NCBI GenBank assembly: GCA_934133115.1 | Contig: CAKPAV010000010.1 | Coordinates: 1-14,589 of the forward strand | Reading direction: 5' to 3' | Length of the DNA stretch: 14,589 bases | From: an uncultured Bacilli bacterium | GTDB taxonomy: Bacteria; Bacillota_I; Bacilli_A; RFN20; CAG-826 | In this document: in pieces, positions 7,515 through 14,006 of the stretch | How the letters are laid out: each line of letters starts with the position of its first letter | How positions within the stretch are numbered: the first letter of the stretch is position 1 | Program-made: the position numbers and the translations under genes | Notes under the pieces: generated by a model | Told to the model about the DNA's origin: nothing | What the model saw: only the letters and a program-made list of their open reading frames with translations | Database searches by the model: none

Positions 7515-8837
7515 TTATAATGGGAGTGTAATTGATAATATGAAAACACCATTATCAACATCAAATATAACATTACCATTATATTTTTCTACAATACGTT
7601 TAATTGATCTAGTTCCAAATCCATGATGCTCCTTATCTTCTTTAGTTGTAATAGGAGAACCATCTTCAAATGTTATATTATCTAAACAATTGTTTTTAAG
7701 AGCAATAAATAACATTTTACCTTTTTTAGTAGATGTTAAAGATATACCTCTTTTTTCATTAGGTAACTTATTAGATGCTTCAATGGCGTTATCAAAAGCA
7801 TTAGCAAATAATACATATAAATCAACATCTTCCATAAATGATAAGTCTTTTCCATCAATTAAACAGGTGATAGGAATATTTTTAGCTTGGCACTCAAGAG
7901 TTTTTTCTGTAAGTATTGTATCAAGAGTGATATTACCTGATTTAACAGTGGAATCGTAAATATTAATAATTTTATTTATTTCTTCGGCATCTTTAGAATT
8001 TAAATTCTCAATCATATTTATTTTGTGTTTTAAGTCATGACATTTAATGTTAATTAATTCAATATTTGTCTTTGATTTTTCATACTGGCTTTTTTCTTCT
8101 CTAATAATGTGATTAGCAATATCTAGTTGCTGTTTTAAATCGACTTTATTAAACGATTCAAATTGTAATAATAAACATAAAACACAAACGATAATCATTA
8201 AAAATGAATTAAGTATTAATGGACTTTTAATTTCGTTTTGATAAAAATTATATGTATAAATTGAATTAACAACGACACTAGAAAAAATCAAAATAACACA
8301 TATAATTGAAATAACAGGCTTTTGGATTTGAATTTGTTTGTCTTTTTTTATTCTTTTTCCAAAAGTAACATAAGCAATAAATAAAAATAATAAGAAGCAT
8401 AATACATAAATAAATGCATCCATTAGAATAGAAGCAAAATTTGTTGGTAATTTGTTCCCATATATTCCTGTATTAGCTTCGCTTGATGGATCGGTTATAA
8501 CTTTAATTAGTAAGAATAATTGATAAGAAATATGTTGGAAAATATAACTATCTAAAGTACAAAATAAAATTGTGGTAAATGGTTCATCATAAACAAGAAG
8601 CGATACTAGTAACGATAAAATAAATATAATAAAGAATGTTAAAGAAGTATAAAACCAGTTATATGCGACAATAGGAATACAAAATACAATTAAAAACGAT
8701 ATAATAATCCCAATTATTAGACGAAATACATAGTGACTCTTCTTTTTGAGTTTATTAAAAAGTAACAAATTAAAAGCGAATAGTTCAAAAAGAACTACTA
8801 AACGATACCAAAATAATAAAGAAGAAAAATCAAACAT
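7515..8837 (-). CDS. AgrC/ComD-type sensor histidine kinase (GHKL)
   Basis: This 440-residue kinase has about six or seven hydrophobic segments in its first 228 residues (for example 8-28, 38-58, 62-82, 88-112, 136-160, 174-192 and 207-225). A coiled linker leads to the phosphoacceptor motif CHDLKHKI, with H267 as the expected phosphorylated His. The GHKL ATPase follows, with an N box DNAIEA (349-354) and a G box HGFGTRSI (405-412). This layout matches the HPK10 group (AgrC, ComD), whose known ligands are peptides. The gene starts immediately after the regulator stop, with AAAGGGG 9 nt before the ATG, so both are made from one transcript. The phosphotransfer partner should be that regulator. 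No AgrB or AgrD gene is visible; given its neighbours, the signal may be a glycan-linked or peptide cue. The kinase call is firm, the ligand is not. Confidence 0.92.
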   Translation of the reverse strand: MFDFSSLLFWYRLVVLFELFAFNLLLFNKLKKKSHYVFRLIIGIIISFLIVFCIPIVAYNWFYTSLTFFIIFILSLLVSLLVYDEPFTTILFCTLDSYIFQHISYQLFLLIKVITDPSSEANTGIYGNKLPTNFASILMDAFIYVLCFLLFLFIAYVTFGKRIKKDKQIQIQKPVISIICVILIFSSVVVNSIYTYNFYQNEIKSPLILNSFLMIIVCVLCLLLQFESFNKVDLKQQLDIANHIIREEKSQYEKSKTNIELINIKCHDLKHKINMIENLNSKDAEEINKIINIYDSTVKSGNITLDTILTEKTLECQAKNIPITCLIDGKDLSFMEDVDLYVLFANAFDNAIEASNKLPNEKRGISLTSTKKGKMLFIALKNNCLDNITFEDGSPITTKEDKEHHGFGTRSIKRIVEKYNGNVIFDVDNGVFILSITLPL

Positions 8838-9566
8838 TTAGTAATTCCCCTTTGCAAAGAATTTTGACATGCTTTCTAATAACTTAGCCTTTTTTAATCT
8901 AGACACAGCATAATCTTTTTTGTTAATAGTTACTGTATTACCTTCAATTGATTCAATATAATTTAAATTAGCAATAATGTATTTATTGATTCTTAAGAAG
9001 TAGTTTAATTTATTTTTATTAAATATATTTTCTAAATCAGAAAGCGAATAATCATAAGTTTCATACTCATTATTAATTGTTCTAATTGTTAGCTTATGAT
9101 TAAGCACTTCAATACTTAAGATATCTTTAGAATTTAAAATGACTTTTTTATTACGAGAAGAAAACATTATTTTGGTTGATTTCTTTTTAGTAGTAATTTT
9201 ATGATAGATACTTTCCATTTTCATAACAAAGAAATCATAGGTAACTGGTTTTACAACAAAGTCACTAGCGTTAACTTCATATCCTTTGATGGCGTATTGT
9301 GAATAATTAGTAAAAAATACAATAATGATATTGTCATCTATCTCTCTTAACTTTTTTGAGGTGTCAATTCCGTTTATACCATTCATTTGTACATCCATAA
9401 ATACAACATCATATGTTTCATTATCTAGTGAAGAAAGGAAATTTTCACCAGAAGAAAATAAAATAGTATTATATTCAATATTTTTGGATGCAAAAAACCG
9501 ATTAATGTAATTATTAATCATGTCACGAAATATCTTGTCATCATCCACAATTGCAATCTTAATCAT
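8838..9566 (-). CDS. LytTR-family response regulator (AgrA-like)
   Basis: This is 242 residues long. The receiver domain (1-120) shows the acidic pocket VDDD (7-10), phosphoacceptor D58 in VVFMDVQM, T86 in FFTNY, and K106 in the VKP motif. A LytTR DNA-binding domain follows (about 137-235), with the typical FLRINKYIIANLNYIESI stretch. It should bind direct-repeat boxes and activate transcription when phosphorylated by the kinase encoded directly downstream. A matching tandem repeat lies upstream of the CBM/GH3 operon, which makes that operon the obvious target. I chose the ATG at 9566 because GGAG (9576-9573) sits 6 nt upstream; an upstream TTG in frame overlaps this site. A single ACAGTT half-box (9663-9671) lies upstream of its own gene, with no clear partner. 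Confidence 0.93.
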   Translation of the reverse strand: MIKIAIVDDDKIFRDMINNYINRFFASKNIEYNTILFSSGENFLSSLDNETYDVVFMDVQMNGINGIDTSKKLREIDDNIIIVFFTNYSQYAIKGYEVNASDFVVKPVTYDFFVMKMESIYHKITTKKKSTKIMFSSRNKKVILNSKDILSIEVLNHKLTIRTINNEYETYDYSLSDLENIFNKNKLNYFLRINKYIIANLNYIESIEGNTVTINKKDYAVSRLKKAKLLESMSKFFAKGNY

Positions 9567-9582
9567 AATTTTCTCCAAAACT

Positions 9583-9612
9583 ATTATAAAACAAGTTTTT
9601 TACTTTTGTAAA
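9583..9612 (-). promoter_or_regulatory. Possible promoter of the two-component operon
   Basis: On the minus strand TTTACA (9612-9607) is followed after 18 nt by TATAAT (9588-9583). The predicted start near 9576 would leave a leader of only about 10 nt, with the Shine-Dalgarno at its very 5' end, so the real start may lie further upstream. Confidence 0.35.
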
Positions 9613-9866
9613 ACATAATTTAAGAGCAAAAAAGTGATTAAATCGTTATTTTATAGGCGAATTATAACTGTTTAATATTATTTTAATATTAAAGAGATTT
9701 AATAAATTGTTATTTTTAGTGTCTAATTTAGTTTAAAATTATTTTTGCTTAAATTAGTAATTTACGAATTAGTAATTTATAAATTACAAAAGATGTGGAT
9801 AGTATTGGAAACAAAACTAAAACCAATTTAGTTTGGCTTCTTTTCTAAAAAAGTGTTTTAAATAAT

Positions 9867-9914
9867 GTTTACTTTCATACCCAAAATATCTATAAAATGG
9901 GTACAAAAGTAAAC
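9867..9914 (-). repeat. Long inverted repeat, 17-bp arms with 14-nt loop
   Basis: The plus-strand arms are GTTTACTTTCATACCCA (9867-9883) and TGGGTACAAAAGTAAAC (9898-9914). They differ at two positions. In RNA from the minus strand both become G-U pairs, giving an unbroken 17-bp stem, whereas in plus-strand RNA they are mismatches. This favours a minus-strand RNA structure, if it is transcribed. Confidence 0.7.
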
Positions 9915-9926
9915 AAGCGCTTGTTT
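9911..9926. promoter_or_regulatory. 16-bp perfect palindrome, LacI-family-operator-like
   Basis: AAACAAGCGCTTGTTT is a perfect palindrome with a central CpG, as in LacI/GalR-family operators. It misses the cre consensus at three positions. It lies about 8 bp after a possible plus-strand start, from TTTACT (9868-9873), 17 nt, then TATAAA (9891-9896). No LacI-type gene is in the window. Confidence 0.45.
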
Positions 9927-9994
9927 TAATCTAAAAGAATCTGCTGTGTTTTACTAGAAAAAAGTCTTTAACATAAGAATAAAACAACATTAAT

Positions 9995-10016
9995 CGTTGC
10001 AAACTAAAATGCAACG
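9995..10016. terminator. Hairpin terminator candidate after the methyltransferase gene
   Basis: CGTTGCA and TGCAACG pair around an 8-nt loop, starting 3 nt after the methyltransferase stop. The T-tract is poor on both sides (ATTAATGTTG on the minus strand, TATTATTTTAAT on the plus strand), so it may terminate weakly in either direction. Confidence 0.5.
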
Positions 10017-10018
10017 TA

Positions 10019-10579
10019 TTATTTTAATATTATTAAGCCATCACCAATATCTAAGTATGTAACAGAAAAATCTTTGACATTTTCAAAGTATTCTTTAGTT
10101 TCTTCGGCAATATGTTGGTATTTAATTTTCTTTTTTTCACTTTCTATTTGGTTTGTTACTTTTAAATCAATATTATCAATGATAATTGTTCCGCCTTTAT
10201 TTAATTTGTTTTTATATTTTTCATATATCTCAATAGTGTGCTTTTTGGCTCCATCAATAAACATTAGATCATAAGTAGTGTTATCCTCAAAATATAAGCA
10301 ATTATCATTAATTAATCTAATTTTATCTTCGACATTAAAATCACTAATATTTTGCTTAGCAATAATAAATCTTGAATCATCATATTCATAAGTGGTTAGA
10401 AAAATATTAGGAATTTGGGCAATATGAATAGAAGTATATGCAATCGCTGTTCCGATTTCTAAAATTGATTTATAATTATTTTCTTTAATAGTATTAACAA
10501 TATATTCCACGACTGCTTTTCTAGCAATAGGAATATAATTTTCTTTTGCGTATTTTTCTAATTCTTCAAATGTCTTCAA
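10019..10579 (-). CDS. trmR: Class I SAM-dependent O-methyltransferase, TrmR/YrrM-like
   Basis: This is 186 residues from a TTG start at 10579. Its closest recalled relative is B. subtilis YrrM/TrmR, which methylates 5-hydroxyuridine in tRNA to 5-methoxyuridine. Shared features are an N-terminal helix reading LEKYAKENYIPIARKA, the SAM motif ILEIGTAIAYTSI (39-51), FIDGAK (D109), IIIDN (D135, N136) and the C-terminal IGDGLIIL. The two acidic sites fit the metal ligands of the O-methyltransferase 3 fold. The protein is about 20-25 residues shorter at the N-terminus than YrrM. I chose TTG because AAAGGTGA (10592-10585) lies 5 nt upstream; a GTG at 10588 in frame overlaps that site. The gene is divergent from the dehydrogenase and stands alone. 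The family is firm; the tRNA substrate is inferred. Confidence 0.85.
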   Translation of the reverse strand: MKTFEELEKYAKENYIPIARKAVVEYIVNTIKENNYKSILEIGTAIAYTSIHIAQIPNIFLTTYEYDDSRFIIAKQNISDFNVEDKIRLINDNCLYFEDNTTYDLMFIDGAKKHTIEIYEKYKNKLNKGGTIIIDNIDLKVTNQIESEKKKIKYQHIAEETKEYFENVKDFSVTYLDIGDGLIILK

Positions 10580-10652
10580 GATAATCACCTTTAATATTAT
10601 AAATGATTTTTTGTATATTTGTTGTTTTATTTCAAAATTGCTTATTTTATTT

Positions 10653-10658
10653 TATAAT
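10653..10658 (+). promoter_or_regulatory. -10 element (TATAAT) of the dehydrogenase gene
   Basis: A perfect TATAAT lies 29 nt before the ATG at 10688. The -35 is poor: TTTCAA at 10630-10635, with 17 nt between. The start would fall near 10665, just ahead of the AAGGAG Shine-Dalgarno (10672-10677). Confidence 0.45.
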
Positions 10659-10687
10659 AAATGCGTTAATGAAGGAGTTAGTTTATT

Positions 10688-11497
10688 ATGAAAAATGTTA
10701 AAATAGGAAGAGTAATTCTTATTACTGGAGAATCATCAGGATTTGGCTTAGAAATGGCTAAATTATTTCTTAAAAATAATGATATAGTATGTGGATTTTC
10801 TAATCAACAATTTGAAATGGAAGGAATATATCATCAATTTGGTGATGTATCAAAAGAAGAAGATTGCCAAAGGGTGGTTAAAAACATCATTGCTAAATAT
10901 GGAAGAATTGATGTCTTAATGAATAATGCTGGATTTGGTATATTTGGACCATTTGAAGAAACACCATTAGAAAAAGCTAAAAAGCAAGTTGATGTATCTT
11001 TCTTTGGAACATTCTTAATGGCTAAAGCAGTTATTCCATATATGAGAAAACAAGGCGGAGGAAAGATTATTAATACATCATCTATTGGAGGAGTTATACC
11101 TTTACCATTCCAAGGATTTTATAGTGCAAGTAAAGCTGCAATGGATATGCTATTTAATTCATTGCGTCCAGAAGTATTACCATACAATATCCAAATTTGT
11201 TCTATTAAACCTGGTGATGCAAAGACTAGTTTTACTAAAAATAGAGAACAATATCGTTTAAGTGAAGATAGTCCATATAAAGATGCTTTTGATCATTGTT
11301 TAGCAAGTGTTGCTAAAGATGAACAAGGCGGTATTGCTCCAATTAAAATTGCAAAAGTGGCATTTAATATTTCTAAAAGAAGACGTCTTCCTTATTCTAG
11401 AAGTATTGGCGCTAAAGACAAGGCGTTAGCGTTCCTTTATCATATTCTTCCAAAAAGAATTAGAAACTATTTGCTTTATAAGATTTATGCTTCTTAA
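10688..11497 (+). CDS. Short-chain dehydrogenase/reductase (classical SDR)
   Basis: This 269-residue NAD(P)-dependent oxidoreductase has a complete classical SDR set: cofactor motif TGESSGFG (13-20), D53 after the fourth strand, NNAG (79-82), catalytic S132, and YSASK with Y145 and K149, then PGD (175-177). The variable C-terminal substrate lid (180-269) is basic and ends in a hydrophobic stretch, as in SDRs acting on lipophilic or steroid-like substrates. Family members of this length include ketoreductases and hydroxysteroid-type dehydrogenases, but the substrate cannot be read from sequence. The ATG at 10688 is preceded by AAGGAG 10 nt upstream. It is monocistronic: the neighbour upstream is divergent, and a strong terminator begins 22 nt after the stop. 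Confidence 0.93.
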   Translation: MKNVKIGRVILITGESSGFGLEMAKLFLKNNDIVCGFSNQQFEMEGIYHQFGDVSKEEDCQRVVKNIIAKYGRIDVLMNNAGFGIFGPFEETPLEKAKKQVDVSFFGTFLMAKAVIPYMRKQGGGKIINTSSIGGVIPLPFQGFYSASKAAMDMLFNSLRPEVLPYNIQICSIKPGDAKTSFTKNREQYRLSEDSPYKDAFDHCLASVAKDEQGGIAPIKIAKVAFNISKRRRLPYSRSIGAKDKALAFLYHILPKRIRNYLLYKIYAS

Positions 11498-11519
11498 TTT
11501 ATAAACTTATTTAATAAAC

Positions 11520-11566
11520 AAGCGGCAAATTAGTATTAAAATAAATACTTAATTGTCGCTTTTTTT
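11520..11566 (+). terminator. Intrinsic terminator of the dehydrogenase gene
   Basis: An 18-nt arm starting AAGCGGCAAATTAG (11520-11537) pairs, with a few mismatches or wobbles, with 11544-11561 across a 6-nt loop. It is followed by a run of T to 11566. Confidence 0.85.
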
Positions 11567-11573
11567 GGATGAT

Positions 11574-11678
11574 GTCTATATTTTCCACTTGATTTTTTAT
11601 AGACTACTACTAGTGAGTTGGTAATGATTGTCAAAAGACAATTCTGGTGCTTATATGGTACATCGACTTACTTTTTTT
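11574..11678 (+). ncRNA. Candidate structured RNA with branched terminator-like end
   Basis: The plus strand can form GTCTATA/TATAGAC (11574-11580 with 11598-11604). A long stem then pairs AGTGAGTTGGT (11612-11622) with ATCGACTTACT (11662-11672) as an 11-bp helix with G-U pairs. Inside it are a perfect ATTGTC-AAAA-GACAAT hairpin (11627-11642) and a small GTGC/GTAC hairpin (11647-11661). Seven Ts follow the outer stem (11672-11678). No known RNA family is recognised and no promoter is clear, so it could be an extended terminator or a remnant. Confidence 0.4.
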
Positions 11679-11681
11679 ATA

Positions 11682-11706
11682 CATAGCTTTAATGCTATGC
11701 TTTTTT
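11682..11706 (+). terminator. Second intrinsic terminator hairpin
   Basis: CATAGC and GCTATG pair around TTTAAT, followed by CTTTTTT. It is oriented for plus-strand transcripts and lies 4 nt after the preceding T-tract. Confidence 0.65.
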
Positions 11707-11942
11707 ATTTTCTCTTGTATCATTTGTTGATAATACTCTTAGCTCATTTGCTTAAAAATAATTTTTTCTAGACTAGTTATTACTCATTTTTAAAGGATTT
11801 CAATCTACAATTTACAAATTTTTTTACAAAAATATTTTGTTGATTTTCTCCACAAAGTATCGCATAACAATACTAAGCGGAGCAAATATGATAAACATTG
11901 ATAGAATATTAAAATAGTTTTAATTAAACAAAAATCCAGAAA
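11707..11942. other. AT-rich intergenic region with a 9-codon micro-ORF
   Basis: No full gene is seen. On the plus strand GGAG (11879-11882) sits 5 nt before ATG at 11888, and the frame MINIDRILK ends at TAG (11915-11917). It could be the remnant of a lost gene start. No clear terminator is visible for the ATPase gene that ends at 11943. Confidence 0.5.
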
Positions 11943-13196
11943 TTATAATCCAATAATATCAATTGGGCAATAATATACCTTATCATTGATTGGAAATACT
12001 TTATTAGAAGAATCAATAACTAAACCAGTATTTATAGTTTTATTGTATTTCTCTAAAACTTTGAAATTTTTATTGCTACTTACAGGATTTATTCCTTTCT
12101 TTATTTCAATAGGATATATTGAGTCATAATCTTCTATTATTAAGTCAACTTCATATTGATCTCGGTCTCGATAGTAATAAAGATTTGATGTATCTTTATA
12201 ATTGTTATAATAAGATTTGATAATTTCAGAAACTACATAGGTTTCGTAAAATGCACCAGCAAATGCGCTTTTTTCTAATATTTCTGCGGATGGCATACCG
12301 CATAGATAAGCACATAAACCTGTATCCATAAAATAAAGTTTAGGTGTTTTAACCACTCTATCAGATACATTTTTTGTATATGGTTGCAATAATTTAATAA
12401 TTCCTGATGTTTCTAAAATTGCAATCCAAGACTTTACAGTTCTTGCATCAATGCCAATGCTTCTAGATATCTCTACACAATCTAATTGACATCCGGTTCT
12501 TAAAGCAACATATTTCATAAAATTAACAAATATTGTTTCTTTATCAGCAGAAATAACCTTTCTAACATCTTTTTCAATGTAAGTAGTTATATATGATTTA
12601 AAGAACATGTCTCTATTAACTTTATTAACAACGTAATCAGGCATACCGCCTATCATTATGTCTTCAAAAATTTCTTTTCTTGATCTATATTTGTTATTAA
12701 GATTTTTTTCTTTCTCTCTTAAAACGGCAATATCAGGATTAAAAGAAGAATGAGAAGTTCTTTGTTTAATTTCATTGTATGATAAAGATGCTAAATTAAA
12801 AACGCATGTTCTACCCGCTAATGACTCGGTTATTGCTTCTTGAAGTTCAAATTGGTTTGATCCGGAAAGAATATATAATAATTTGATTTTTTCATTATTC
12901 ATTAAACAATTCTTTTTCATTTCATCTATTTCAATTTTTATATATTCCAAAAGTTTAGGCGCTTTTTGAATCTCATCAATAATTAGTGGTTTCCCATAAT
13001 ACTTTAAAAATTCTTTTGGATTACTAATTGCGTAACTTCTTACTTCGATATCATCAAGTGTAACATATTCTATTTCTGGAAATATTTTTTCAATTAAAGT
13101 CGATTTGCCAACTTGCCTTGATCCATATAATGTTATTGAAGCAAATTGCTGAGATGCCTCAATTATTTTTTCTTCTATATCTCGTTTTATATACAT
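11943..13196 (-). CDS. AAA_14/DUF4143 family ATPase
   Basis: This 417-residue protein has an AAA+ P-loop domain in its N-terminal half: Walker A GSRQVGKST (25-33), Walker B PLIIDEIQ (70-77, D74/E75), a sensor-like LSGSNQF (110-116) and LAGRT (126-130). A winged-helix-like middle (about 238-285) and a DUF4143 C-terminal half follow. The latter holds a PD-(D/E)xK-like pattern, YEVDLII (348-354, D351) and YPIEIKKG (361-368, E364 and K366). These ATPases are widespread, often strain-variable, and without an established role. I chose the ATG at 13196 because AGGTGA lies about 5 nt upstream; a GTG at 13205 is in frame. It is a single-gene unit with its own sigma-A promoter. The family is certain, the function unknown. 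Confidence 0.92.
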   Translation of the reverse strand: MYIKRDIEEKIIEASQQFASITLYGSRQVGKSTLIEKIFPEIEYVTLDDIEVRSYAISNPKEFLKYYGKPLIIDEIQKAPKLLEYIKIEIDEMKKNCLMNNEKIKLLYILSGSNQFELQEAITESLAGRTCVFNLASLSYNEIKQRTSHSSFNPDIAVLREKEKNLNNKYRSRKEIFEDIMIGGMPDYVVNKVNRDMFFKSYITTYIEKDVRKVISADKETIFVNFMKYVALRTGCQLDCVEISRSIGIDARTVKSWIAILETSGIIKLLQPYTKNVSDRVVKTPKLYFMDTGLCAYLCGMPSAEILEKSAFAGAFYETYVVSEIIKSYYNNYKDTSNLYYYRDRDQYEVDLIIEDYDSIYPIEIKKGINPVSSNKNFKVLEKYNKTINTGLVIDSSNKVFPINDKVYYCPIDIIGL

Positions 13197-13216
13197 GTTA
13201 ATCACCTTCCATATAT

Positions 13217-13245
13217 ATTATAGACCGAGCATAACAAATTATCAA
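13217..13245 (-). promoter_or_regulatory. Sigma-A promoter of the DUF4143 ATPase gene
   Basis: On the minus strand TTGATA (13245-13240) and TATAAT (13222-13217) are separated by exactly 17 nt, 21 nt ahead of the ATG. A 12-bp palindrome, ACAATGCATTGT (13254-13265), lies just upstream of the -35 and, with a CAACAAT/ATTGTTG repeat (13243-13267), could be an operator. Confidence 0.75.
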
Positions 13246-13331
13246 CAATTTATACAATGCATTGTTGTTTTTGCCGAAACAATGAACCGATATTATTTTG
13301 TAAAAATATAATACGTTTTCAACATTATCAA

Positions 13332-13991
13332 TTATTTGCTTTGATTTTTTATAAAATTATTAATTTCAATTTCTAATTGCTTAAATACATTAGCAATTAA
13401 ATATCCATCCGCAATAGCGTGATTTAAACGTACACTAATAGGCATTAGTAATTTTCCATTTTCTTCACGAAATCTTCCCCAATTTACAATTGGATTAAAA
13501 AATAAATATCCGTCGGGCAATTCAATATTAAAAGAATTATAGCTTAACCAAGATAAATAAGAAGCATCAAACCAGTTTGGATGATTTTCCATATCTAAGC
13601 CATAATCTCTAGTTTTCTTAGCATTTTCAATATCTTTTTTAGCATTGTCATAGAAAGTATGATAATTTTCATCATAATTAGTATAAACAGGAGTGCATGT
13701 CTCTGTATCTTCATGAAAAATATATTGTGTTGGATTAATAACATCATAGCATCTTAATTCATCGCTTTTCCAATCATAAACCATTTTGTAATCATCACGC
13801 GAATTAAGTGCTTTAGATAAAATATAAAGAAAATTAATATAGAATTTTGTATTTGTGCTTTTAGAAAAATCAAAAAGACTAGTGACATCAATTCTTGCTG
13901 TCATTGACATTGAACATTTAGCACCTTTGGTAAAATGTTCATAAACGCCTTTTCGATAATAATTCTCTTTATTTATTACTTTATAACTCAT
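13332..13991 (-). CDS. CatA-like chloramphenicol O-acetyltransferase family protein
   Basis: This is 219 residues, the usual length for type A chloramphenicol acetyltransferases. The catalytic region reads LMPISVRLNHAIADGYLIA, with H191 and D195 at the positions of the catalytic His and structural Asp of HHAVCDGFH. The first His is Asn, the Cys is Ala, and the last His is Leu. SWLSYNSFN (147-155) matches the Ser-containing SFTSFN stretch. It should transfer acetyl from acetyl-CoA to a hydroxyl group. The altered motif makes true chloramphenicol resistance uncertain; many commensals carry such CatA-like proteins with unknown substrates. The ATG at 13991 has AGGTGA 5 nt upstream; a GTG at 14000 overlaps that site. 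It follows the GNAT gene by 15 nt, so the two form an operon. Confidence 0.87.
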   Translation of the reverse strand: MSYKVINKENYYRKGVYEHFTKGAKCSMSMTARIDVTSLFDFSKSTNTKFYINFLYILSKALNSRDDYKMVYDWKSDELRCYDVINPTQYIFHEDTETCTPVYTNYDENYHTFYDNAKKDIENAKKTRDYGLDMENHPNWFDASYLSWLSYNSFNIELPDGYLFFNPIVNWGRFREENGKLLMPISVRLNHAIADGYLIANVFKQLEIEINNFIKNQSK

Positions 13992-14006
13992 AATTTTCAC
14001 CTACTT

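Larger units (their letters stand above)
9579..10018. other. Non-coding intergenic region rich in repeats
   Basis: I see no credible gene in these 440 bases. They contain a perfect 9-bp-arm AT inverted repeat (9671-9693), two copies of AATTAGTAATTTA 15 bp apart (9752-9764 and 9767-9779), an AAACTAAA...TTTAGTTT inverted repeat (9814-9834), a long hairpin (9867-9914), a 16-bp palindrome (9911-9926) and a terminator-like hairpin (9995-10016). Confidence 0.7.

Noticed and set aside
9752..9779. CRISPR-like or iteron array from the repeated AATTAGTAATTTA
   Set aside because: There are only two copies with a 2-bp gap in very AT-rich DNA, and no cas or replication gene nearby.
9786..9832. Short plus-strand frame starting ATGTGGATAG as a gene or Agr-type peptide
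   Set aside because: It is only 12 codons long with no ribosome binding site, and lacks the features of an AgrD peptide.
9911..9926. Calling the 16-bp palindrome a second cre site
   Set aside because: It lacks the TG and the closing C of the cre consensus (three mismatches). It fits a generic LacI-family operator better.
10596..10601. TATAAT as the -10 of the methyltransferase gene
   Set aside because: No acceptable -35 is at the right distance, and the resulting start would fall inside the Shine-Dalgarno.
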